Source of the DNA: Datnioides undecimradiatus | Taxonomy: Eukaryota > Chordata > Actinopteri > Lobotiformes > Datnioididae | Reading direction: 5' to 3' | Assembly: GCA_008933995.1 (NCBI GenBank) | Contig: WARS01000014.1 | Coordinates: 372,001 to 436,000 of the forward strand | Length of the DNA: 64,000 bases | In this document: positions 40,052-47,707 of the stretch, one piece after another | Numbering within the stretch: the stretch's first letter is position 1 | How the letters are laid out: each line of letters begins with the position of its first letter | Notes under the pieces: generated by a model | Told to the model about the DNA's origin: nothing | Databases searched by the model: none | The model's input: the letters and a program-made list of their open reading frames with translations, nothing else | Position numbers and translations under genes: made by a program

Positions 40052-41928
40052 TGTGTGTGTGTTTGCAAGCAAATCAATTTCTGCACCAAAAGTCAGGCTG
40101 TTTGTAGGAGGAGGAAGAAGGGAAGATTAACATTGCCTTCCAGGTCGTGTCATTTCATCTGCACCCAATTTCACTCCACAGCCAGCATGAGTGAATCTAA
40201 CATATGACCAAAATACGTATGTGACCAAGGCAAGTCAACAATCACATCTCTGCAGCAGGAGTAAAGTTTCAGTAACAATTAGTACCACGCTGATGCACTT
40301 GTGTACCAATAAGGTACTATCAAGAAAAAAATCCTACCACTTTTTTTCTATTAGACCATAGCCCATATCAAAAACACTTGTGATTAAAGATCAGGAATGA
40401 TGTCACCAGTGCAGGTACCTGCCTCTAGTCCTGTAAACTACTCAATGATGAGTTTTGGAGCTCCTCTTTCATTACGTTATCTCTGTTGTAGTACCTCCAC
40501 TAGCTGAAAATCTACAAATGAACTCATTCTAGAAATGTCAGATGTGGGGGATGGCACCTGTAGAGAAGAAATATATGAACATATCACTAATAAGATGGAG
40601 AATATTTGTCTTTAAAATAAGCTTTGAGCAAAAAGGGGATTCAGTTGAACAAGAAATACAGAATATTGTAAAGCCAAGCTCAAGCAGGCGCTTTCTCCCT
40701 CTAAGTAGAGCTCAAGTGCCTACAGTCAAAATCTCTCATCCTGGTCAGCACAGACATCTTCTCATAAAGAGAAATAAGGGTCTATCTAGTCGATTTCACT
40801 TTGTACTATAAGTACAAGGCCTACAGCTGTAAAACTAATATTATTACTACAACAAGATGCTGAGGCTTGTGATGATGGATATTTTGAGGTGATCTGCATT
40901 GATTGTAAGACATGAGGCCCGGGGCTTCTCCAAGTTCAGCAGATGGATAGTTAGAAGGAATAAAATCATTCAAGGCTATGAGGGGGTCTCTGCTACAATG
41001 ACCTCTCCTTTCACTAAGAACGCATTTAATCAATTCCTGCCCTCCTCCTGCGCTGACAGGCATCTCACCTCTTCTCCCTTATCACCATGGTGATTACACA
41101 GCTCCGTGACTTCAGCCACCTAGACTCCACCCTAGTCCCAGATAACAGATTATGGGCTGGATTGATTTGTAGCATCACACAGAATCCCCCCCTGGTCACT
41201 CAAGCTTTTTTTTTTTTCTCTTCTACTTGCCCTTCATCAATCTATCTATATCCAATTCTGCCTGTCAATTAACATCCCCAGGGCTATTCATTCTCATTTC
41301 AAATAGCTATTTGCTTGCCTGGAATCAAATAGGTTTTATTTGCAACTTAATGTACCTGAAATGAGTCAAAACAGGGGTTGCTGAACACACTGTGCTGATG
41401 TCCTAACTTCAAAGTCGCCCAAAACACACTGTATAAGTGTATAAAGTGTGTGGATACATACACACGACATACACAACATTGGCAGAGAAAGAAAAGAAGT
41501 AAGGTAAGAGGGAAAAACAGTCACTACAAAAGGTTTAATAAATCCAACAAACTTCACCTATCATGGGCACACTCACATTTAAGTGTATTGAAGGCAAGCT
41601 CATAAGCTGTACGTTGCATTTCCTCATTTTTGACTTCAGGTAATGGGAGCGCCCTCTCTTTGCCATAATTCACCAAACGGTGGGCAGCAGGCTTTTCCAG
41701 GTGGTTATTCTGGAAAATGACAGATGCTAGCAGGTAGACTGTGTCCGGACAGTCCAGCTGACCTTGGCCGGTGGTCTGGATCTCTGTAGAAATTGCAGAT
41801 ATTTCACTATCGGCTAGGTCATCCAGATGAGTCAGGTCCTTGCTGCTGGCAATCTGGGAGCCAGCTTTTTTTGTCTTGCACATGGTAGTGCGACTGGAAC
41901 GCCCTTCAGTATTTTTATTTTTTACCAT
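22059..41928 (-). CDS. nsun7: nsun7, NOL1/NOP2/Sun domain family member 7
   Basis: NSUN7 belongs to the SAM-dependent RNA cytosine-5 methyltransferase family and is linked in mammals to sperm motility and enhancer RNA. Twelve coding exons run from 41928 down to 22059: 41577-41928, 36782-36842, 32273-32403, 32015-32167, 31187-31370, 30046-30280, 29235-29378, 28613-28714, 27088-27223, 26394-26517, 22780-23047, 22059-22444. Landmarks are FKTKLAASLARCRIKHD, VRVILLTPKCS followed by SNPVEFIL, and VVYSTCSSYPEENEEVV (the TCS motif). The DAPCSG motif of active NSUN enzymes is replaced by TPKCS, so catalysis is uncertain. The exons sum to 2276 nt, one short of a multiple of three. The mismatch lies at exon 3; otherwise it would be about 758 residues against 718 in human. 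Confidence 0.92.
22780..23047 (-). CDS. nsun7: nsun7 exon 12
   Basis: Acceptor gacag, donor gtgggt. Reads EAPHEVIVRANAKGILDRIG, then a polar, Gln/Thr/Ser-rich low-complexity stretch. Human has VKDVLARAAAKGLLDGIE at this place. Confidence 0.9.
23048..26393 (-). other. nsun7: nsun7 intron 11 (GC-AG), 3.3 kb
   Basis: Starts gcaagt and ends gacag on the minus strand. Contains a diverged local duplication (23339-23431 and 23453-23603). No exon or recognised element otherwise. Confidence 0.7.
23339..23603 (+). repeat. diverged direct duplication in nsun7 intron 11
   Basis: GCACTAAGCAGTATCATACA (23339) recurs as GCACTAAACAAAATCATACG (23453). Both are followed by TCAACATTTAATGGATACA and later by GAGCCACTATGTCCTTGC or GAGCCACCATGTCCTTGC. 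The second copy carries about 60 extra bases. Confidence 0.8.
26394..26517 (-). CDS. nsun7: nsun7 exon 11
   Basis: Acceptor gtccag. Ends MLEPSEESNGCFLAVLNKE in phase 0, followed by gcaagt. This is a GC donor with the expected consensus; the next exon also starts in phase 0. Confidence 0.93.
27088..27223 (-). CDS. nsun7: nsun7 exon 10, TCS motif
   Basis: Acceptor atatag, donor gtcagc. Reads FPKVLAVVYSTCSSYPEENE, then a charged helix EVVRGALEQAKARSEQEGE. The TCS motif holds the cysteine that forms the covalent adduct in active NSUN enzymes. Confidence 0.95.
27224..28612 (-). other. nsun7: nsun7 intron 9
   Basis: 1.4 kb without recognised repeats. The 27960-28190 part reads like a non-coding conserved block (TTAATTAAC, CCAATCAATGG, GATTAG). 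No exon. Confidence 0.5.
28613..28714 (-). CDS. nsun7: nsun7 exon 9
   Basis: Acceptor ctcag, donor gtgagt. Reads DTDLLQDLSQGSIAQSKLEA, then LVAQQRKDIDHALK, like human FLKDHSQGGISVDKLHVLAQQQ. Phase 1 at both ends. Confidence 0.93.
28715..30045 (-). other. nsun7: nsun7 introns 8 and 7 around exon 8
   Basis: Covers the introns on either side of exon 8 (29235-29378). AT-rich and unremarkable; nothing else seen. Confidence 0.5.
29235..29378 (-). CDS. nsun7: nsun7 exon 8
   Basis: Acceptor ctcag, donor gtacac. Contains RLQRVRVILLTPKCSVSA and LSNPVEFILQENG. The Cys of PKCS aligns with the Cys of the PCSG motif of active enzymes, but the preceding Asp is absent. Confidence 0.95.
30046..30280 (-). 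CDS. nsun7: nsun7 exon 7, start of methyltransferase-like core
   Basis: Acceptor ctgtag, donor gtaggc. Starts DKICSLGPNAACSLLPGEGD, then VLMVGCFSGLTVSHTATLIA where NSUN enzymes bind SAM. The usual glycine-rich SAM loop is degenerate, as in human NSUN7 (VLMVNTGSWYTVSHM). Confidence 0.92.
30281..31186 (-). other. nsun7: nsun7 intron 6
   Basis: 0.9 kb, purine-rich on the + strand between 30360 and 30780. No exon or repeat family recognised. Confidence 0.5.
31187..31370 (-). CDS. nsun7: nsun7 exon 6
   Basis: Acceptor ttctag, donor gtacaa. Reads LDEVQCVLKSAGFSQVKSI, then FCQDPHCGDILVLPAQLKAQ and SDHKLIIQ. This covers the region preceding the methyltransferase core. Confidence 0.92.
31722..31793. 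repeat. imperfect (AC)n tract
   Basis: Several AC blocks broken by GC and AT, in nsun7 intron 5. Confidence 0.9.
32015..32167 (-). CDS. nsun7: nsun7 exon 5
   Basis: Acceptor atatag, donor gtacac. Reads FKTKLAASLARCRIKHDLLS, then SNLPLYTWVNTLKS. Phase 2 at both ends. Confidence 0.95.
32273..32403 (-). CDS. nsun7: nsun7 exon 4
   Basis: Acceptor ttctag, donor gtaagg. Reads PDDQMSLVAVMLYDFQDRKF and ends EVRDVENYLL plus two bases. Matches human IIVMLYDFQDRKF. Confidence 0.93.
34570..36633 (+). mobile_element. 5'-truncated Rex3/RTE-type LINE fragment, interrupted
   Basis: Reads as a non-LTR reverse transcriptase on the + strand, antisense to nsun7. Landmarks are GRAPGVDEIRPEYLKSLDVV, then FKKGDPRVCSNYRGI, later FMDRISR, YRSIYVPTLTYGHELWVM, RGRPRTRWRDYASRL and EEMSGEREVWAS. 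Several stops and frame changes show it is dead; the usual RT aspartates (FADD) are lost. The 5' part of the element, with the endonuclease, is absent. The 3' end is the GATGGATG repeat typical of Rex3. GAATAAC occurs on both sides (34563-34569 and 36634-36640), a likely 7-bp target-site duplication. The family name is from memory of teleost consensus sequences. Confidence 0.85.
35154..35775 (-). mobile_element. interspersed teleost repeat nested in the Rex3-like element
   Basis: A 622-bp insert that begins with repeated ATTCA units, followed by the common fish sequence TTTATTTATATAGCGCC. GTTA flanks both sides (35150-35153 and 35776-35779). Removing the insert with one GTTA copy brings the two parts of the RT frame together in phase. 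The pentamer tail at the left end means the element lies on the minus strand with its 3' end at 35154. It may be the 3' end of a Rex1/Babar-like LINE; the family assignment is tentative. Confidence 0.75.
36782..36842 (-). CDS. nsun7: nsun7 exon 3, with apparent frameshift
   Basis: Acceptor gcacag, donor gtaagt. Reads (Y)QELLEDIMTDSCFYLTLS and is clearly homologous to human QDILETILIDSC. The exon is 61 bases and leaves phase 2, but exon 4 needs phase 0. Shifting frame by one base near the end gives Q-P-M immediately before the donor. One base appears to be missing around 36786-36800. Confidence 0.8.
37428..37456. repeat. (TA)n microsatellite
   Basis: About 14 units. Confidence 0.95.
39992..40062. 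repeat. (TG)n with internal (GA)n
   Basis: About 25 TG units, four GA units, then TG again. Confidence 0.95.
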
Positions 41929-41959
41929 CCTCCCAGAAATGTGTTTTCCTCTGTGGCAC
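41577..41959 (-). CDS. nsun7: nsun7 exon 2, with the start codon
   Basis: Acceptor cctcag; the ATG at 41926-41928 is the first in-frame Met after the acceptor, so 41929-41959 is 5'UTR. The N-terminus is basic (MVKNKNTEGRSS). It ends with PDTVYLLASVIFQNNHLEK and RTAYELAFNTLK, matching human NSUN7 residues near 40-90. Donor gtgagt, phase 1. Confidence 0.85.
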
Positions 41960-42628
41960 CTGAGGACACAGCATAAAATCCTTATTTTCAAGACATGGAG
42001 CACTCATATACACATTTCTAACACTAGACTTTGACTCTCAAAATAATATTTATGACTTTGGACATCACTTGGGTCAAAGGAGTTAAATAAGTTGTTTGAG
42101 AGGAAATGTCCAAGCATAAATATTAATATGCCACACATACATAAGCTGCACTTGAAGCTATGTAACAGTTATGTTGTAAAATGTAACATCTTCAAATAAT
42201 GATTATATATGTTTACTGTGGGTAAGATTACACTGGGGAACACAATTTTTGTTGAGTTAGGTCTGACAGCTGTTTTTAACAAATTTTTGGTTGTGGAATC
42301 CAAAACTGATCTCAGTTTTTCTCTTTCACGTCAAGTTTTTGAACTATAGGATCCCCGTTTTCTTAAAACATATGAAAAATACTGTACTTAACAGATATGT
42401 GCTTGTTTTATAAAAAATTTCAAATATTGACATACAATGAAATATGAAAGAAACAGGCATGACTGCAATGTTTAACAGTATTATGTTTTTACAAAGGATA
42501 TGGCTACTGTAATTATAATTGTGTGCAAGTAGTTAAGGTAAAAATTTACGTTTATAGCTCTTTCTGGAGTGTTCAACTTGAGGACTATCGCGTTTGATGC
42601 TCCAACAATAGTCAGCCATCACATGTAC

Positions 42629-42651
42629 ACTACTACTACTACTACTACTAC
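42629..42651. repeat. (ACT)n trinucleotide repeat
   Basis: About 7 units upstream of nsun7 exon 2. Confidence 0.9.
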
Positions 42652-43132
42652 AGCTAATCAGTGGAATTTTGCTTATCTGGAGGGTAAGCTGTGGAGAAAA
42701 AACTTGACGTGCTAGAAGAAAACTGCAATTTTGGAATCAGCATGCCAATTTTAGTTTTAATCAGTATAAAAATCTAACTCTACAGATTTTTTTTTTTCAA
42801 ATTGTTCCCCAGTGTTATCTTTGCATTGTGGACTTTAACAAGTTGCAGGAGGTTTGACTGGTTTACAAACATTACAAACACTGTGACGTAATAATTAATC
42901 AAATAATTAGCTAAAAATGCCAGTGACTGTAAGTAACACCATGCTACTGCGGTACATGTCTTTAGATGAATAAACTTTGATTCTGTTTTAAAATATCTTA
43001 AGTAACGTTAGCTTGTAATACGTTAACTGTAGGTAAAGTTACCGTTACATTTCCGGTTAGCTAACATTGATTTAACTGCCGTTACTGTCATGCACTTCAA
43101 AACTTATCTGTGTAATTCACACTCATAATTAC

Positions 43133-43400
43133 CTTATGAGAAGACGATTTTCCAGTTTTCTCTCCCAAAACTACTGTAGTCGTATCCACGACTATTCATA
43201 TTTACCGGTCAAAGTATGCGGTTTAACCCCACCACCGTGCGTCGTTCCGTTCCCCTTGATTCGACGCAAAGTTTTAACTGCCAATAAAAATACCCGCCGT
43301 TATAAATCTGAGTCCGTTATGAGGCGATGGGCGGCCCCCCAGATGTTTACTGCAACACCTTGCCCGCTCCCATGAGTCTCCTTTTCGTTTATTTACGAAA
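43133..43400 (-). other. nsun7: candidate nsun7 non-coding first exon and core promoter
   Basis: On the minus strand a good donor (CATAAG then gtaatt) ends a relatively CpG-rich stretch. It could splice to the exon 2 acceptor at 41960. A 21-codon upstream reading frame begins ATGAATAGTCG and stops at the donor. The start site is not determined; boundaries are inferred. Confidence 0.4.
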
Positions 43401-46400
43401 TAAAATGCCCTGATGTCTTTGGATATCTAGGGTCGTGTCTTTACTTAAAAACAAACTTTCTAAATGTCTGTCAACACAGTGGAGCACTTTGGATCCGCGT
43501 GCTTCCATCACCATGCCAACCGCATGCTAATTTCAAGGTTCTGTTCTTCACGGATCAGAAATTAATCTCCTTAACGCTGGATGTCCTCTGTCTATCTAGA
43601 ACAGTGTGGGCTTGTTAAAGTTTTACAGAGCATTATGTCAAACGAAAGCTAACGACAACACTGGTGGAGGGTGACACTTAAAACTAAATCAGTTGCAGAT
43701 GGCGTCCAGCTGCTGTTTCAAAACCAGGGGTCCGAAGGCAGTTTCGTCCCAGCGCAGGGGCGTACAGGTCCTTTCCTCTCTTCTTCAAAAGCACAATGAT
43801 TCCAATTGATACGATGATCTAAATTACTGTATGTCTATGTAAACCCCAGACTTACACACATTATACCAAGAACAGAGGCTCTTGCAATTGTGAGCAGTAT
43901 ACATCATTCTTGAACAGCAGTCCTCAATACTATGTTTATGGCCCATATGGTCAGCACAAAAACAATTTGTCAATTGACTTCTGATTCTTCAATTTTGTTA
44001 TAAATAAGACTCATGTCAAATAATTTGGTGCTGATTTATTTCCATAATGTATTATACAATGAGTAATGTATATAATTTGTATTTTTGCACATTTGAACCA
44101 AAACCTATTTAAAATCTAAAATGAAGTGAAATTAAATGTTTCTACAGTATAAGCAGACATTTTCAAGACATTTACATTTCAGTAGGGTTAGAGACCCTTC
44201 TAAATTGCACACATTTAAACTAGTAGTTTAACTACATTTGCTAGTGGTTTACGTTATTTTATTTATTTAGTTTATTTATATTTTTTGGGATGTTAACTAA
44301 TGAAAGTACAAACAGTTTTGTTCCATAAATGGAAAAAAAAACATAACATTTATTAGTTTTCAGTTTGTCAAAAGTGTTGAGTATTGCTACTTATTAACAA
44401 ATTTTCAAAGTTAGTACTACACCCAAACTCCCAAAAGGCAAGTGCCTGACTAACAGACATTCCCTACACTTTCTTATGAATATAAGGGTTTGTTTTTGGT
44501 TTTTGTTTGTTTTGGTTTGGTTTATGTATCACTTGTAAAGAAGTGTCAGATAAATTTGGTGTAGTACAAAGTACAATATATCTCTTTGAAATGCTCTTAA
44601 AAAGTAATTGATTATAAGCATTTAATTCTCTTCCACCAGTGGTTAAAATGGGTGAATTAATTTCATCATCATAGTGATTTTCCCACTCCGTTTGTAAAGT
44701 GACAGATAATAGTTCTCCGAGGGAAACTTTGTAAGACACTTGGCAATTTCCCCAGCAGTCTTTCCCTCTGTGCCTGTGCTGCTACGACTGTCCAAATTAC
44801 ATGGTTCACACTTCTCCTGGTCTCCCATGGAGATTACAGCCTGCTGTGGCCCCTTCAACTCACTGAGCACTAATGGAACACAATGCAGTCAGCTTCCCTG
44901 ACTGAAAAAAAAAAGTAAGATGTTCTCTCTCACATCAGATGCATCGTGCTTCAGCATGACAATCACTTGGGAGAGGAGGATAAAAAAAAATCTTCTCTCC
45001 TATTTGATCTCTGATCTCCCTGCTTTGTTTTCACTTTACACCAGATTCAGTTATAGAATTGCAGCAAGTAAGATGAATAGCCCTTGTACCTATACAATAA
45101 CATGGACAACTACTAAAAAGTCTACAGATCTTTTTTCTGCTGTATTCTTAACTTGTGTGAGTGGATCCCTGTGCAATAGAGGGAATCATCCTGAGGTTCA
45201 AATCTTGTGCACTTATTTTGCCATGAGGCTTCAAACAGCAAGCTTTGGAGCAGCCACCACCAGCATGGTATGTGGAAAACAAGCGCCCTCTACTGTTCAT
45301 CAAGATTTTTTTTTCTTTTTTTTAACTGAATTCCCTACCAACATTTTGAAGGATCTATTGAAACAGTGAAGGAGGAAAATACAATTATAAGTGTATGCAA
45401 GTGGTGCTGGACACATTCAGTTTCAAATGCTTAAATGAAGGAATAAATACCAAAATGTAAAAATACTAAACAATAACTTGGCATTTTTTTATATTGATTA
45501 CACATCGTTGTATTGAGTGACATATGGCTTCATCACAACGACATAGACAGCGTAGCTTAAATACTCACAAATACTCACTACTGGAATTAATCTAAAAAAG
45601 TAAAAAAAACACACCTTTGAATAACATTTGAAAAATTCTACTACAGTGCCTAGTTGCTTTTGGAAATCAGTGGTCTTTTTTAAACAAAGGCATATATTAA
45701 TGAACAAGTTGTCATAGGAAAGGAAAGTTTTAATATATTGAGATACAGACTAAGGTGTCATTTTGATCTTTTCATGATATTGATAACTGTAACAAAAACT
45801 CTCTTCTCTATAAGATCCTCCATTCAAAGACATTCTAATGGAAATACACATAAGCTTAAGAAGCAAAATATATTAAAGTATTACAAGTTTATCAAAAGCT
45901 CAGTTGCAGCTTAACTGAATGAATGGATAAAGTATAAGCCCAATGTGGCAACTATATATCTTCTTAATAGGCAATTAGGTTGATATACCTGATCATCATC
46001 ATATTTATAAATGAAAAATATGTTTTTATAAAAAAAGTAAAACATTTCAGTCTAATATCTTGTTAAATGCTATTACAAAAATGCACAATGAATTGAATGC
46101 TTGTGTAATGCTTATGTATTTTACTTTCTACTTCTGCTATCAACAACATAAGGTGTTCTTTCCTTCCTTATTGTTCTTTATTCTTTCTGAATCCTTTTCT
46201 GAATTCTTCCACCTCGCACATGTGCACACATATATTCAGTTGACTTCCCAAGTTCAAAGTATGAGGTGTTTTAGTAGAGGGGATGTCAGAGTGTGCTAAC
46301 TGTGTTACATAATTGATGCTCAATATTACCTTACATCCTCACTGCCCTGGCTGTGCTACAAACAAAGCTTGCTCATTATAGATACCCTTACATGGATTCA

Positions 46401-46698
46401 ATGGTCAGATGGTGAAGTACGTGTATTTCAAAGACTTAGTTAATGGGGATGGTCAATAACATGTGCATTTACAATATGCTATCAATTGTAAGGATGATGT
46501 AGGAAACTAAGTAGCCAAAATGTTTTTTTCACAATAAGATATTCTCAATTTTCATTTTGTTGTGCTTTAGATGAAGACATAAAAATGTATTTTTGCTACA
46601 TATAGGACACGAAATAATTTTGTGTTTAAGATATTGTGTGTTTTAATCTTGTATGTGTTGTACGTACATGGTCAAAAACAGTGAACGCAAAGAAAATG
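43401..46698. other. intergenic region between nsun7 and chrna9
   Basis: AT-rich; I find no exon of RBM47, which lies here in human. Open frames at 44464-45369 are short, without family features. A degenerate pol III-like B box (GGTTCAAATC near 45198) is too weak to call. Confidence 0.5.
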
Positions 46699-46704
46699 TT
46701 TATT
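46699..46704 (-). terminator. chrna9: candidate poly(A) signal of chrna9
   Basis: AATAAA on the minus strand about 200 bases past the stop. Confidence 0.4.
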
Positions 46705-46732
46705 TGCAAATGACTGTAATCTAATCTGTTAT

Positions 46733-46757
46733 TATATATTATATTATATTATATTAT
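46733..46757. repeat. (ATATT)n pentamer repeat
   Basis: Five units just downstream of chrna9. Confidence 0.85.
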
Positions 46758-46901
46758 AGAAAAAGCCACAAAGTCCTCATATTTGTCTTTCAACATGGGC
46801 ATGTTTATAAAAAACAAAATCTTTTATCCAAACCCAAAAAAAAAAGATTTCAAGAGTTTAGAATCAAATATTAAAAAAGCCTCACTGATATCTCTGTTTG
46901 G

Positions 46902-47707
46902 TCATGGTGCTTTGCCAATGATGAGGATGCTCATAAGGAAGACCATGATGAAGAAAATCCACATAAAGAATCTGTCCATGACCTTTGCGATCTTCTTCCA
47001 TTCAGCCCCTTTGGCGCATGTGGCCCTCTGCTCTCGGAAACAGTTGGCGATATATTCAACATTACGCACCAGCTTGGTGTCGACACCAGGAATGCTGCTG
47101 CCATAGCTACAGAACACACAGGGACCAAATGTAACTGTGGGGCCTTGAGGTGGAGGCTTTTTGTCTTCAGGACAGCAGGGAAGCTTTTGGTCTTTGGCAT
47201 AGCAGGGGACCTTCTGGTCTTCTTTGCAGCACTCACCTTTGGAGATATTCCCATTAGTGCCTTCATATTTCCCCTGAGCATAACTGGAGAGGTGGCTCCT
47301 GTCTTCTCTGGTGATGTGGTGCTGGGCTTTCACTCTGGGATGGTGTTGTGGCTTGGGAGTCTGAGGTCTTGGGTGTTTGTGGGTCTGCATGTCCTGTCGG
47401 CTACTGGCCTGACTGTGGCTCCCTGGTTTACCATTTGCATGAATGTGAGAGCTGAGGTGCTTTTGACAGATATCATCCTGAGGGAAGTGAGAGGATGAAG
47501 ACGAGGAGGTGGCAGAGGAGGATGGAGAGGCACAATTCTCGCCCACCTCATAAACAAAGAAAATCTTGGACATGTAGTCAATGATAAGGACTTTTGCCCA
47601 GTGGGGGACTGGTTTAGCCTCTGCACCACAGAAGTGGATGTTCATGATGAAGATGGTTAAAGATGTGGAGGCTGTGACCATTGTCATGGTGGCAATATAG
47701 TACTTGC
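46902..47707 (-). CDS. chrna9: chrna9 exon 6, M3, cytoplasmic loop, M4
   Basis: Acceptor cttag; stop TGA at 46902-46904. M3, then [20 protein letters not shown], a polar loop, and [30 protein letters not shown] with M4. The end of the loop and M4 match human closely; the middle does not align. Confidence 0.94.

Larger units (their letters stand above)
36843..41576 (-). other. nsun7: nsun7 intron 2, 4.7 kb
   Basis: Contains (TA)n at 37428-37456, (TG)n at 39992-40062 and three stretches rich in TAATTA, GATTA and GATAAG-type sites with few repeats (37000-37390, 38390-38640, 40890-41200) that look like candidate conserved elements. No exon seen. Confidence 0.5.

Noticed and set aside
45170..45250. 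Possible tRNA-derived element
   Set aside because: Only a weak B-box-like GGTTCAAATC; no A box at the right spacing and no foldable cloverleaf seen.
44920..45369. 149-codon + strand frame between nsun7 and chrna9
   Set aside because: No recognisable domain, AT-driven codons, no promoter or splice pattern; looked for RBM47 here and found none.
46783..47106. 107-codon + strand frame
   Set aside because: Antisense of chrna9 exon 6 and its 3'UTR; codon constraint comes from the real gene.
47145..47498. 117-codon + strand frame
   Set aside because: Shadow of the chrna9 M3-M4 loop.
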